This document shows, in pieces, positions 45,168 through 53,721 of a stretch of 64,000 nucleotides of DNA. The notes under the pieces were generated by a model. That model worked only from the letters and a program-made list of their open reading frames with translations, ran no database searches and was not told where the DNA came from. The position numbers and the translations under genes were made by a program. Source of the stretch: Filimonas lacunae (GTDB lineage Bacteria; Bacteroidota; Bacteroidia; Chitinophagales; Chitinophagaceae); the NCBI RefSeq assembly GCF_002355595.1, contig NZ_AP017422.1, forward strand, positions 5,646,823 to 5,710,822, written 5' to 3'. Position 1 is the stretch's first letter, and every line of letters begins with the position of its first letter.

Positions 45168-45966
45168 ACATATCATTCACAATCTTTTTGTAGCTGGTAA
45201 CAACCCCTTTGATTAAAGAAGAACTGAATCCCTGGTGCTCCATTTCGTTTAAGCCGGCAATAGTACAACCTTTAGGTGTGGTAACTTTATCAATTTCCTG
45301 CTCTGGATGTGTGTGCCTGGTAAGCAATAATTCTGCGGCCCCTTTTACGGTTTGTGCAGCAATTAAAGAAGCAGTAGCTGCATCAAAACCAATTTCAATG
45401 CCGCCCTGAATGTTAGCCCGGATGTAACGCATAGCGTAAGCAGTGCCACAAGCGCCCAGCACCGTAGCAGCATCCATCAGCTTTTCTTCTATTATCACTG
45501 TTTTCCCTAACTGGTCAAACAGGTCTTTTACATATTGTTCCTGCACAGCAGATGCATTGTGCCGCGAAATGCAGGTGATACTTTCCCGGATAGCGATAGC
45601 CGTGTTAGGCATTGCACGAAACAGTGTAAACGCATCCCCTACCACTTCCTGCATATCTTTTACCCATACACCGGTAATAACACTGATTAATACATGACGC
45701 TTCGCATCCAGATGCGGGTGCAACTGTGTAAGAATTTCTTTTACCTGGAATGGCTTAACTGCCAGAATTACCCAATCGGCAAATTTTACCGCTTCTACGT
45801 TATCATTGCTGATTAAAACGCCTTTTTCTTCCAGCGGCTTTAACGTGGCCACATTCCTTTTGGTAACTATAATGTGCTGTGGTTGCACAAAACCACTGCT
45901 TATTAATCCTTCAGCAATTGCTGTACCCAGGTTTCCGCCGCCAATGATGGCTATTTTATTGCCCAT
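45166..45966 (-). CDS. proC: Pyrroline-5-carboxylate reductase
   Basis: 266 residues. Rossmann NAD(P) motif IIGGGNLGTAIAEGL at the N-terminus, AVKPFQVKEIL, an FRAMPNTAIAIRES block and the C-terminal dimer domain with AAQTVKGAAELLL and TPKGCTIAGLNEME, the ProC signature. Last step of proline synthesis: pyrroline-5-carboxylate to L-proline. It lies 50 bp downstream of hldD on the same strand. Confidence 0.95.
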   Translation of the reverse strand: MGNKIAIIGGGNLGTAIAEGLISSGFVQPQHIIVTKRNVATLKPLEEKGVLISNDNVEAVKFADWVILAVKPFQVKEILTQLHPHLDAKRHVLISVITGVWVKDMQEVVGDAFTLFRAMPNTAIAIRESITCISRHNASAVQEQYVKDLFDQLGKTVIIEEKLMDAATVLGACGTAYAMRYIRANIQGGIEIGFDAATASLIAAQTVKGAAELLLTRHTHPEQEIDKVTTPKGCTIAGLNEMEHQGFSSSLIKGVVTSYKKIVNDM

Positions 45967-46016
45967 AGTTTTGGTAATTCAATGTTTCAGTATTGTTTCA
46001 AAGCAATTTAAGTCTA

Positions 46017-47027
46017 TTACCACATCTTTCCCACTTTCAGGTAGTTGCGCACATAGTCATCCACACCTGCTTCCAGTGAATAAAAAGGCTCGGAATAACC
46101 TGCGTCATGCAGTTTTTTCATGTTTGCCTCAGTAAAGTACTGGTACTTATCACGAATGTCTTCCGGCATATCAATAAACTCAATATTCGATTGTTTATCT
46201 AACCCTGCATAGGTGGCTTTTACCAGGTCAATGAACGAGCGGGCAGTTCCTGTGCCCAGGTTGTACAACCCGTTTCCTGCCTTATGGGTATGTTCCATCA
46301 ACCAGTACATCACTTTTACCACATCCTTTACATACACAAAATCGCGCAGCTGTTCGCCGTCCTTTATGCCTTCGCGATGACTGCGAAACAGTTTTACCAC
46401 GCCGTTTTGCTGTATCTGGTTAAAAGAGTGGAAGATAACACTGGCCATGCGGGCCTTGTGATATTCGTTGGGACCGTATACGTTAAAAAATTTCAGCCCT
46501 GCCCAAAAAGGCGGCTGTTCAGTTTGCTGTAAAGCCCATTTATCAAATTCGTTTTTACTTACGCCGTAAGGATTCAAGGGCTGCAGCTTCTCTACTATTT
46601 CGTGGGAATCGTCATATCCCAACTCACCGCCACCATAAGTAGCTGCAGAGGAAGCATATACCAGCGGTACATTGTTAGCAGTACAATATTTCCACATGTC
46701 CTGCGAGTATTGCACGTTCAGCTCTTCGTGAATAGCATAATTAAATTCAGTAGTATCGGTACGTGCACCCAGGTGAAAAACAAACTGCACCAGGGGACTT
46801 TTTTCTTCCAGCCAGCTGAAAAAAGACTGGCGCTCAACAGTGCGGATATAGCTTTTACCTTCCCAATTCGCTCTTTTCTTTTCCTCTCCAAAATCATCTA
46901 CCAGAATAAGGTTATCATGCCCTTTGCTATTTAAAAACTGCACCAGGCAGCTGCTAATAAAACCAGCGGCACCCGTTACTACAATTACAGGCTGGCCTTC
47001 AACCACTTCAGTAGATTCATTAAACAT
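46017..47027 (-). CDS. hldD: ADP-L-glycero-D-manno-heptose-6-epimerase
   Basis: 336 residues from ATG 47027. The open frame extends 18 codons to 47081, but a -7 promoter box sits inside that extension. Extended SDR fold: VIVVTGAAGFISSCLVQFL (NADP loop), YASSAATYGGG and the catalytic Y-x3-K in NPYGVSKNEFDKW. It makes the heptose nucleotide used in lipopolysaccharide inner core. A family 9 glycosyltransferase (heptosyltransferase-like) lies 11 kb away, so core synthesis genes are dispersed. Confidence 0.92.
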   Translation of the reverse strand: MFNESTEVVEGQPVIVVTGAAGFISSCLVQFLNSKGHDNLILVDDFGEEKKRANWEGKSYIRTVERQSFFSWLEEKSPLVQFVFHLGARTDTTEFNYAIHEELNVQYSQDMWKYCTANNVPLVYASSAATYGGGELGYDDSHEIVEKLQPLNPYGVSKNEFDKWALQQTEQPPFWAGLKFFNVYGPNEYHKARMASVIFHSFNQIQQNGVVKLFRSHREGIKDGEQLRDFVYVKDVVKVMYWLMEHTHKAGNGLYNLGTGTARSFIDLVKATYAGLDKQSNIEFIDMPEDIRDKYQYFTEANMKKLHDAGYSEPFYSLEAGVDDYVRNYLKVGKMW

Positions 47028-47404
47028 ATATAACGTTACTGTTGAAGCCGCAAACCTACGCCATATTACCTGAAAGGGCAAGAATGTGACCAGGCAGCTG
47101 CAAGCGAAAGGCAGAAAGCCGGAATACCAGTTGTGAACAGGAGGAAACCTGGCAAAGAAAGACTATAAAATAAACCCTTTTTCATGCGCAGACGTATGTG
47201 GAATAATACAAGCTGTCCAATTCTCATTAAAATAATTAATATATTTCAATAAAAACGGATTTTTTAGCTGAAACTAACGTTAATACGGATAAATAAATCA
47301 ACATTTTTAAACAAAAGCGGCTTTTTTTTCTCATTTTTACTACGGGAAATTGTTATTTCTTTCAAATTGTCTTTGTTTTGTCAAACGAAAAAATTTAAAC
47401 ACTT
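47028..47404. other. Divergent intergenic region between hldD and glnN (377 bp)
   Basis: Holds the hldD promoter at its left edge and presumably the glnN promoter at the right. The centre (about 47200-47330) is A/T-rich. A TGTCTTTG at 47368-47375 is one base from the -7 consensus and 30 bp before glnN. No open frame with a believable protein, no RNA fold or nitrogen-control site I can name. Confidence 0.6.
47051..47082 (-). promoter_or_regulatory. Promoter of hldD
   Basis: On the - strand CTTG (47082-47079), 20 nt, TAGGTTTG (47058-47051). The -7 box is perfect. Transcription would start near 47044, so the ATG at 47027 must be the start. Confidence 0.65.
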
Positions 47405-49597
47405 ATGTCATTACGATTTCAGGCGATCAATGACCTTACTAAGGACTCTAAGGAGGTTTCTGTAGCCAGTACTACCAAAATAACTACCATTTTTGGCGAA
47501 AATGTTTTTACCCTTAAAACAGCCCGCTCGTTTTTAAGTGATGAAGCTTATAAAAGCTTAGTTGCAAGCATTAAAGGAAGTAAAAAAATTGAACGTACTG
47601 TAGCCAACCAGATTGCTAATGGCATTAAGGCATGGGCAGAAAGTAAAGGTGTTACCCACTACACACACTGGTTTCAGCCTTTAACAGGAACTACTGCAGA
47701 GAAACATGATTCCTTCTTTACCCTGAAAGGTGATGGTACTGCTATTGAAGAATTCGACGGCGGCGCGTTAATTCAGCAAGAGCCTGACGCATCTTCTTTC
47801 CCTAGTGGTGGCTTACGTGCTACTTTCGAAGCACGCGGTTATACTGCATGGGATCCTTCTTCTCCTGCATTCATCATGGAGATCGGTTCTGGTAAAACAT
47901 TATGTGTTCCTACCCTTTTCGTTTCTTATACCGGTGAACTGTTAGATTACAAAGGTCCATTGCTGAAAGCTTTGGAAGCTATCAACAAATCTGCTGTTGA
48001 AGTTTGTAACTATTTCGATAAAAACGTAACCAAAGTAACTCCTACCCTGGGTTGGGAACAAGAGTACTTTGTAATTGACGAAGCGTTAGCAAACGCACGT
48101 CCCGACCTGGTTCAGTGTGGCCGTACCGTATTCGGTGCTTCTCCTGCCAAAGGTCAGCAACTGGAAGATCACTACTTCGGTTCTATTCCTGAAAGAGTGT
48201 ACGCTTTCATGCGCGATTTTGAAGAAGAATCTTACAAACTGGGTATTCCTTTAAGAACCCGTCACAACGAAGTAGCTCCTGCTCAGTTCGAGTGTGCGCC
48301 TATCTTCGAAGAAGTGAACATTGCTGTTGACCACAACGTATTGTTGATGGACATCATGAGCCGTGTTGCTAAACGTCATAAACTGCGTGTATTACTGCAC
48401 GAGAAGCCATTTGCAGGCATCAACGGTAGCGGCAAACACAACAACTGGTCTTTGGCTACCGACACAGGTGTAAACCTGCTGGCTCCGGGCAAAACGCCTA
48501 AAACCAACCTGATGTTCTTAACATTCTTTGTTAACACCATCAAGGCTGTACATGATTATGCTGATTTATTAAGAGCTTGTATCGCTTCTGCCGGTAACGA
48601 TCACCGCTTAGGCGCTAACGAAGCACCTCCTGCTATCATCTCTGTATTTGCCGGTCAATACCTGGCTAAAGTGCTGAGCGATATCGAATCAAGAGTAGGA
48701 GAGAAATTCGACGAGCAAGACGAAGCAATACTGAAACTGGATCTGCACCGCAGCATTCCAGAACTGTTACTGGACAATACCGACCGTAACAGAACTTCAC
48801 CTTTTGCTTTCACTGGTAACAAATTCGAGTTCCGTGCCGTAGGTTCTTCTGCCAACTGCGCCAGCGCTATGACAGTGTTGAACACTATTATGGCTGAAAC
48901 ACTCAAAACATTCAAGAAAGATGTGGATGCTTTGATTGAAAAAGGCGACAAGAAAGAAATCGCTATCATGCACGTTATTCAGAAGTACATTGTAGAAAGC
49001 AAGGCTGTACTGTTTGAAGGTGATGGTTATAGCGACGAGTGGGCTAAAGAAGCTGAAAAGCGTGGCCTGCAAAACGTAAAAACTACTCCGCTGGCTCTGG
49101 ACGCTATGGTTACAGAAAAAGCGAAACACCTGTACGAATCATGTGGTGTTTACTCTCATTCTGAGCTGGAAGCACGTCATGAAATTGAACTGGAAAACTA
49201 CCTGAAGAAAGTTCAGATTGAAGCACGTATTATGGGTGACCTGGCTATTAACCACATCCTGCCTGCTGCTATCAATTATCAAACTACGCTGGCTACTAAC
49301 GTTAACAGCCTGAAAGCAGCTGGTTTACCAGAAACCGCTTATAGCAGTCAACTGGCTATGCTGAAAGAAATTTCTGAGCGCATCGCTATTATCTACACTA
49401 AAGTAGATGAAATGGTAGAAGCACGTAAAAAAGTCAACAATCTGACTAATACACGTGAAAAAGCTATCGCTTACGAAGCAGAAGTAAAAGCGCCATACTT
49501 CGATGAAATCCGTTACCATGTAGACAAATTAGAGCACCTGGTAAGCGACGAAGAATGGACTTTACCAAAATATCGCGAAATGTTATTGTTGCGCTAA
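47405..49597 (+). CDS. glnN: Glutamine synthetase type III
   Basis: 730 residues, the length of the GSIII class found in Bacteroidota and cyanobacteria. Family blocks: FPSGGLRATFEARGYTAWDP, LGWEQEYFVIDE, RTRHNEVAPAQFE, HEKPFAGINGSGKHNNWS (ATP/glutamate site) and NRTSPFAFTGNKFEFRAVGS. Joins ammonia to glutamate with ATP, the main nitrogen-assimilation step. Codon use is biased to the set seen in the OmpA-like gene, pointing to high expression. Followed by a strong terminator. Confidence 0.96.
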   Translation: MSLRFQAINDLTKDSKEVSVASTTKITTIFGENVFTLKTARSFLSDEAYKSLVASIKGSKKIERTVANQIANGIKAWAESKGVTHYTHWFQPLTGTTAEKHDSFFTLKGDGTAIEEFDGGALIQQEPDASSFPSGGLRATFEARGYTAWDPSSPAFIMEIGSGKTLCVPTLFVSYTGELLDYKGPLLKALEAINKSAVEVCNYFDKNVTKVTPTLGWEQEYFVIDEALANARPDLVQCGRTVFGASPAKGQQLEDHYFGSIPERVYAFMRDFEEESYKLGIPLRTRHNEVAPAQFECAPIFEEVNIAVDHNVLLMDIMSRVAKRHKLRVLLHEKPFAGINGSGKHNNWSLATDTGVNLLAPGKTPKTNLMFLTFFVNTIKAVHDYADLLRACIASAGNDHRLGANEAPPAIISVFAGQYLAKVLSDIESRVGEKFDEQDEAILKLDLHRSIPELLLDNTDRNRTSPFAFTGNKFEFRAVGSSANCASAMTVLNTIMAETLKTFKKDVDALIEKGDKKEIAIMHVIQKYIVESKAVLFEGDGYSDEWAKEAEKRGLQNVKTTPLALDAMVTEKAKHLYESCGVYSHSELEARHEIELENYLKKVQIEARIMGDLAINHILPAAINYQTTLATNVNSLKAAGLPETAYSSQLAMLKEISERIAIIYTKVDEMVEARKKVNNLTNTREKAIAYEAEVKAPYFDEIRYHVDKLEHLVSDEEWTLPKYREMLLLR

Positions 49598-49622
49598 TTA
49601 CGCACATAACCGGTTTTAGATT

Positions 49623-49660
49623 AAAAAAGCCGTTCCACCATCGTGTGGAACGGCTTTTTT
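49623..49660 (+). terminator. Terminator after glnN
   Basis: Perfect 16-bp stem AAAAAAGCCGTTCCAC / GTGGAACGGCTTTTTT with a 6-nt loop, 26 bp past the stop. Confidence 0.9.
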
Positions 49661-49778
49661 GTTACACCCATAAAGCATCTGCATTCACCGAAATTGGATA
49701 TACGAAAGGAATAGTAGATTTAAGAAACCGGTATTTTTAATCAGCAGTAACCACTGCATTATTACAAAAACAAAGTTT

Positions 49779-50204
49779 ATGAAAAAGATCATCGCAGGTC
49801 TGGTGCTGGCCATAGCATTAATGACCACTGTACAATCGCAGGCTCAGGATGGCGACAGGGCAGCACGCTTTAAACAAATGCAGAAACAGCGTTTGAAAGA
49901 CAGCTTACAGCTCTCTGACGATAAAGCCGACAAGGTGGTAGCCATTCAGGAAGAGTTTATGCCTAAGCAAAGGGAAATTTTCATGGATCAGTCGCTGGAC
50001 AAAGATGCCAAGCAAGCCAAACTGAAAGAACTGAACGAAGAGCAGAAGAAAAAGCTGAAAACAGTTTTAACAGACGACGAACTGGCTAAGTTTGAAGCTT
50101 ACCAGGAACGTAACAGAGGTCGCAGAGGTCCGGGTGGTCCTGGCGGCGGCGGTCGTGGTGGCAATCGTGGTGGTCAGGATGGCCCCCCACCGGCGCAACA
50201 ATAA
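49779..50204 (+). CDS. Small secreted Spy/CpxP-like protein with Gly-rich tail
   Basis: 141 residues. Signal peptide (1-22, ending QSQAQ). The helical middle (about 25-108) contains L-Q-L-S-D-D-K-A-D-K-V and L-N-E-E-Q-K-K-K-L-K-T-V-L-T-D-D-E-L, the spaced pattern of LTxxQ-type periplasmic chaperones. The tail (about 110-141) is RGRRGPGGPGGGGRGG-like, ending in Pro/Gln. Possibly an envelope stress or metal-binding protein; the function is not established. Separate unit with its own terminator. Confidence 0.7.
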   Translation: MKKIIAGLVLAIALMTTVQSQAQDGDRAARFKQMQKQRLKDSLQLSDDKADKVVAIQEEFMPKQREIFMDQSLDKDAKQAKLKELNEEQKKKLKTVLTDDELAKFEAYQERNRGRRGPGGPGGGGRGGNRGGQDGPPPAQQ

Positions 50205-50251
50205 CGAATGCACGCATGAATGCTGTAGTATAATACAGCTTCAAAAAGGAG

Positions 50252-50285
50252 AATCCCCATAGAGCTTGCCAGCTTTATGGGGATT
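50252..50285 (+). terminator. Terminator after the Spy-like gene
   Basis: AATCCCCATA (50252-50261) pairs with TATGGGGATT (50276-50285), with an inner AGCT / AGCT stem, then a run of T. Confidence 0.85.
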
Positions 50286-50302
50286 TTTTTAATGTGTTAA
50301 CG

Positions 50303-50371
50303 GTCAGTGGGGATCATCCCCACTACTGTGGCGATGAGTTTAGCTACTGTAAGGATCATCCCCACAGTAGC
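50303..50371. repeat. Cluster of short direct and inverted repeats of unknown role
   Basis: A near-perfect palindrome AGTGGGGAT-C-ATCCCCACT (50306-50324) is followed by a second GGATCATCCCCAC (50353-50365, identical to 50311-50323), and CTACTGTGG (50323-50331) is the complement of CCACAGTAG (50362-50370). GCTACTGT / ACAGTAGC (50343-50350, 50364-50371) makes another hairpin. The pieces can form competing stems. No T-run follows, so it is not a standard terminator. Confidence 0.7.
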
Positions 50372-50424
50372 ATTTATCCTAAAAAATACCGCTATAAGAT
50401 TATTAATGCACACATATTAGCATT

Positions 50425-51549
50425 TTACTTATGCCTTACCACTTCCTCGGCCAGGCCAAACGATAATGTCATACCGTTTCCTCCCATTCCATTTACAATA
50501 GTAATTCCCGGCTCTGCCTCATACACAAAATCCGTTTCTCCGTTTGTTCGCTTGGCATAGATACCGTGCCAGCTCTGTAGCAACTCCCAGTTTTTAAACT
50601 GCGCAAATTGGCGCAGGTATGCCAGGATAAGATCATTGATATGCTGTTTATCAAAAGGATCGTGTACGTCGCCGTATTCATGACTATCGCCTATGGTTAG
50701 CTCACTGGTCCCGTTCTGAGACACCATTACATGAATACCCCATTGCAGGTATTCCGGCATCGTTTGCTCGTAATGTTTCTTCAACAAGTTCAATGATGGT
50801 GCCGAAGCAAAACTTTTATAATGCACCATAGAAAGGCTGCCACATAAAGAGGGACCAATACGCCACTGATCCGGCTGAGCCGCCAGGCGCATCATCTGTA
50901 GTTTACATTTGGTAAAATGGTTAGCTGTAAATATTTCGGGATATAAAGTTTCAAAATCAGCGCCACTGGCAATAAAAATTTCATCGGCCTGCCAGGTTTT
51001 GCCACCTGCTACCACCATGTTTGCCTGTACTACTGTTACGGCTATACCAAAATAAAACTGCACACCATAACGCTCCTGTAAATACCCAGGCAGTTTTTCA
51101 ATAGCCACTCTCGATTCTATAATTACTTCATCCCTGCTCCACAAACCAGCTTTAAGCCCATTACCATTGACTGCGGGAGATAATGCCGTAGTGGCAGCAG
51201 CAGAAAGCAATTCCACCGGACGCACGCCTTTACCGGCAGCAGCAAATTCCTCCATCACCTGCAATTCCAGTGCATCATAAGCAAGATGTAAGCTACCCGC
51301 TTCTTCCAGCCACAAACCAGCCCCCTCACATACTTCTTTCCAGATAGCCCTGCTGCGCAAAGCACGTTCATATAAATGGCCATCAGGCTGACCAACAGGC
51401 CATACCATACCAAAGTTTCTTACAGAAGCGCCCACCGCTTTGGCACTTCGCTCAAAGACTGTTACGACATAGCCCTTTTCACTTAAACTACGGGCCAGGG
51501 CAAGTCCTACAATGCCCGCCCCTACAACTATAGCCGATTTCTTATGCAT
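50425..51549 (-). CDS. FAD-dependent oxidoreductase (DAO fold, TIGR03364/HpnW-like)
   Basis: 374 residues. The N-terminal dinucleotide motif VVGAGIVGLALARSL is followed by VTVFERS, and the DAO-type C-terminal FAD segment is GITIVNGMGGNGMTLSFGLAEE. The RNFGMVWPVGQ stretch and overall length fit the family I know as TIGR03364, amine-type oxidases found in aminophosphonate-use loci; this subfamily call is from memory. Substrate unproved. Overlaps the DUF5690 gene by 8 bp. A phosphonoacetaldehyde-hydrolase-like gene is not next to it. Confidence 0.75.
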   Translation of the reverse strand: MHKKSAIVVGAGIVGLALARSLSEKGYVVTVFERSAKAVGASVRNFGMVWPVGQPDGHLYERALRSRAIWKEVCEGAGLWLEEAGSLHLAYDALELQVMEEFAAAGKGVRPVELLSAAATTALSPAVNGNGLKAGLWSRDEVIIESRVAIEKLPGYLQERYGVQFYFGIAVTVVQANMVVAGGKTWQADEIFIASGADFETLYPEIFTANHFTKCKLQMMRLAAQPDQWRIGPSLCGSLSMVHYKSFASAPSLNLLKKHYEQTMPEYLQWGIHVMVSQNGTSELTIGDSHEYGDVHDPFDKQHINDLILAYLRQFAQFKNWELLQSWHGIYAKRTNGETDFVYEAEPGITIVNGMGGNGMTLSFGLAEEVVRHK

Positions 51550-52846
51550 ATACCGCTTTCGCTTTAGAATCTACAGATGAATATTGCTTTTTAAAATAGA
51601 GATACATCAGAAAGGTGCCGCCTGCTCCTATTACACCAATGATAGAAACAGCGTACATAAAAAAGTGCGTCCATGACAATTCCACACCTAAAAACTCCCT
51701 GATAAACAACACCGTTACACTTCCCAGGTAACCGAACGAATCGGCTATGTAAATGAGGAAGCCCGCATTACCGGCAATACGGTAGCTCGCAATCATACGC
51801 TCGAAATACAGGCAGTTAAAAGGGATATAACTCAGATACAAACCTGTGCCCACTATAATCATCCACATCACAGGTCCTATTAAATGGGCACCAAACAACC
51901 AGGTAGCCAGTAAAGCCAACGCAAAGCCCACCATAATAATGAAATGGTTTACCATAAAGGCCTTGAAATTGTTCTTAATCAATATCATCAGACTCAGGCT
52001 CACCAGCACAATTACCGAAACCGGCAACTCTGTAGCAGTAAATACAGCAGGTTGCCCTCCATATCCCATTTCGGTAAATATTTCATTGGCAAAATTGTCC
52101 CGGAAATCCCGCAGGGCTGTAAGCAATACATAGGTAATAACAATCAATATCAATCCTGGTAAAAAGCGCCGGGTAAAGGCTGTGCGTTCTCCTGCTGTCA
52201 TAGGTTGCCGCGGACTTCTCAGGCGCTTATCTTCTTCCGAAGGTGGTGGAAGATGATTTAACAGCCAGGTAAACAGCAACATGGGGATATAGAACAAAGC
52301 CCCGGTAACAAAAGGCATCCACCAATCAGATACATAATGGTTTACCAGCAGAAATTTACCTACCGACTTCACTACGCCCGACGATAAAATAAAGTTTACG
52401 CACAACACCGCTCCCATCACTTCCGTGGTGCGCCGCCCTTCCAGGTAGCCAAACACCAGGCCCCAAACCATCCCTAAGGGAAACCCATTCAAAAAAAGGA
52501 AAATGATGTTATAGGGGGCTGGCACCAGTGCAAACAGCAGTAAAAAAATCCACGCCGCCGTTATCAACAGCACAATAGAAACCGCCCTTTTATCTGCCTG
52601 CATGGCACTGATAAACCGGATGCCGTAAAACTTACTAAACATGTAACCGAGTACCTGTGCAGTTACCAGCCATACTTTATAGCTTGTATGCCAATACGTT
52701 AAGCCGTTGAACGATGCCGCTGTAAATGGTTTGCGAAAGGCATACATACAGCAGTACACTCCAAAAGAACATAGTGCTGCATATACCGACAGTACCCAAA
52801 CCGGCGCCTTTTTCAGCTTGTTTTTCAATAAGCCTGAACAATACAT
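51542..52846 (-). CDS. DUF5690 family membrane protein (MFS-like transporter)
   Basis: 434 residues from ATG 52846. The open frame reaches an ATG at 52906 (20 more residues), but a TACTTTTG box lies directly before that codon, so transcription probably starts inside the extension. About 12 hydrophobic segments; the N-terminus CMYAFRKPFTAASF and the internal loop with LPPPSEEDKRLRSPRQP resemble organophosphate/glycerol-3-phosphate-type MFS carriers. DUF5690 has no assigned substrate that I know. It overlaps the FAD oxidoreductase gene by 8 bp, implying import of that enzyme's substrate. Confidence 0.78.
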   Translation of the reverse strand: MYCSGLLKNKLKKAPVWVLSVYAALCSFGVYCCMYAFRKPFTAASFNGLTYWHTSYKVWLVTAQVLGYMFSKFYGIRFISAMQADKRAVSIVLLITAAWIFLLLFALVPAPYNIIFLFLNGFPLGMVWGLVFGYLEGRRTTEVMGAVLCVNFILSSGVVKSVGKFLLVNHYVSDWWMPFVTGALFYIPMLLFTWLLNHLPPPSEEDKRLRSPRQPMTAGERTAFTRRFLPGLILIVITYVLLTALRDFRDNFANEIFTEMGYGGQPAVFTATELPVSVIVLVSLSLMILIKNNFKAFMVNHFIIMVGFALALLATWLFGAHLIGPVMWMIIVGTGLYLSYIPFNCLYFERMIASYRIAGNAGFLIYIADSFGYLGSVTVLFIREFLGVELSWTHFFMYAVSIIGVIGAGGTFLMYLYFKKQYSSVDSKAKAVYA

Positions 52847-52907
52847 ATAATGCAATAAGTTATAATTCTGTAAGGAAATGTATGGGCTGAAAAAGCCCTT
52901 AGCCATA

Positions 52908-52915
52908 CAAAAGTA
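52908..52915 (-). promoter_or_regulatory. Candidate -7 element for the DUF5690 gene
   Basis: TACTTTTG on the - strand, one nt before the outer ATG (52906). No clear -33 element at 19 nt. Tentative, but argues for the inner start. Confidence 0.35.
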
Positions 52916-53042
52916 GCAGCAGCTTCAGGAGGGAGGGAATTTTACAGGTTAACAAATAATAAACTAATTATAAACAATACAGCCTTTAAAAACATTTTAT
53001 TTACTAATACTAAACATTCAATGCAAAAAATAAGGAAGCAGT

Positions 53043-53618
53043 TTAGGCCTCTTCCTCAAAAAAGTAAATTACCAGCATCAGGCAATCTTTTCCTTCCAGG
53101 CAACGGGTAAGATGCGGTTTTCGGGCATCGTAATGAAAAGAATCTCCTTCTTCCAGTATATAAGTTTTCCCTTCTATTTCGTATTGCATTTTACCCCGTA
53201 ACATGTAATTATACTCAATAGCGTTGGTAGACACCATTCCTCTCCGGGCCCCTTTCTCCTGGCGGTATAATACCACATCTACCAGGCGGCCATTATGCCG
53301 GAACGAGATAATACGGTGGTAGTGCGATCCATTGGAATACTCCTTTTTAATGGCCTTTCCTTCACCTGCTTTAATCAATACCGGTTCATTATCCTTACCT
53401 GCATCCAGGTTGTCAAAAAACGCATTCAAATCCACCTGCAGGGCCTTTATAATATTCAGTAGCACCGGCAGGGAGGGCACTGTGCGGTTGTTTTCAATCT
53501 GGGATATCAATCCTTTGCTCACCCCTGCACTATCTGCCAGTTCCTGCAGCGTTACATTTCCCTCTTTCCGTTTTTCGCGGATGCGGTTGCCTATCTGAAG
53601 TATGATATCGTTTTCCAT
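53043..53618 (-). CDS. XRE-family regulator with cupin domain
   Basis: 191 residues. Helix-turn-helix of the XRE type at about 8-62 (TLQELADSAGVSKGLISQIENNRTVPS), a linker, then a cupin-2 ligand-binding domain (about 105-188) with the paired motifs around MLRGKMQYEIEGKTYILEEGDSFHYDARKPH. Regulators of this layout usually sense a small metabolite and control adjacent catabolic genes. It lies 197 bp upstream of the preferred DUF5690 start, on the same strand, and probably controls that gene and the FAD oxidoreductase. Confidence 0.88.
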   Translation of the reverse strand: MENDIILQIGNRIREKRKEGNVTLQELADSAGVSKGLISQIENNRTVPSLPVLLNIIKALQVDLNAFFDNLDAGKDNEPVLIKAGEGKAIKKEYSNGSHYHRIISFRHNGRLVDVVLYRQEKGARRGMVSTNAIEYNYMLRGKMQYEIEGKTYILEEGDSFHYDARKPHLTRCLEGKDCLMLVIYFFEEEA

Positions 53619-53660
53619 TACAAGTTCGGGATGATGAAACGTTTACAAGCAATAATAACA

Positions 53661-53687
53661 AAAGGCTGTAACAGATGTACAGCCTTT
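53661..53687 (-). terminator. Terminator after accC
   Basis: AAAGGCTGTA / TACAGCCTTT, a perfect 10-bp stem with a 7-nt loop, followed on the - strand by TTGTTATTATT. 34 bp past the accC stop. Confidence 0.8.
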
Positions 53688-53721
53688 ATGTTAAGAGAAT
53701 ATTTAAAACGGTGAACCGCTA

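Noticed and set aside
47028-47404. Possible small RNA or riboswitch before glnN
   Set aside because: The region is A/T-rich with no stable multi-stem fold or known aptamer motif that I can recognise by eye; only promoter-like sequence is supported.
53043-53618. Antitoxin of a toxin-antitoxin pair (XRE protein)
   Set aside because: The protein has a C-terminal cupin domain, and no small toxin gene lies beside it; a metabolite-responsive repressor fits better.
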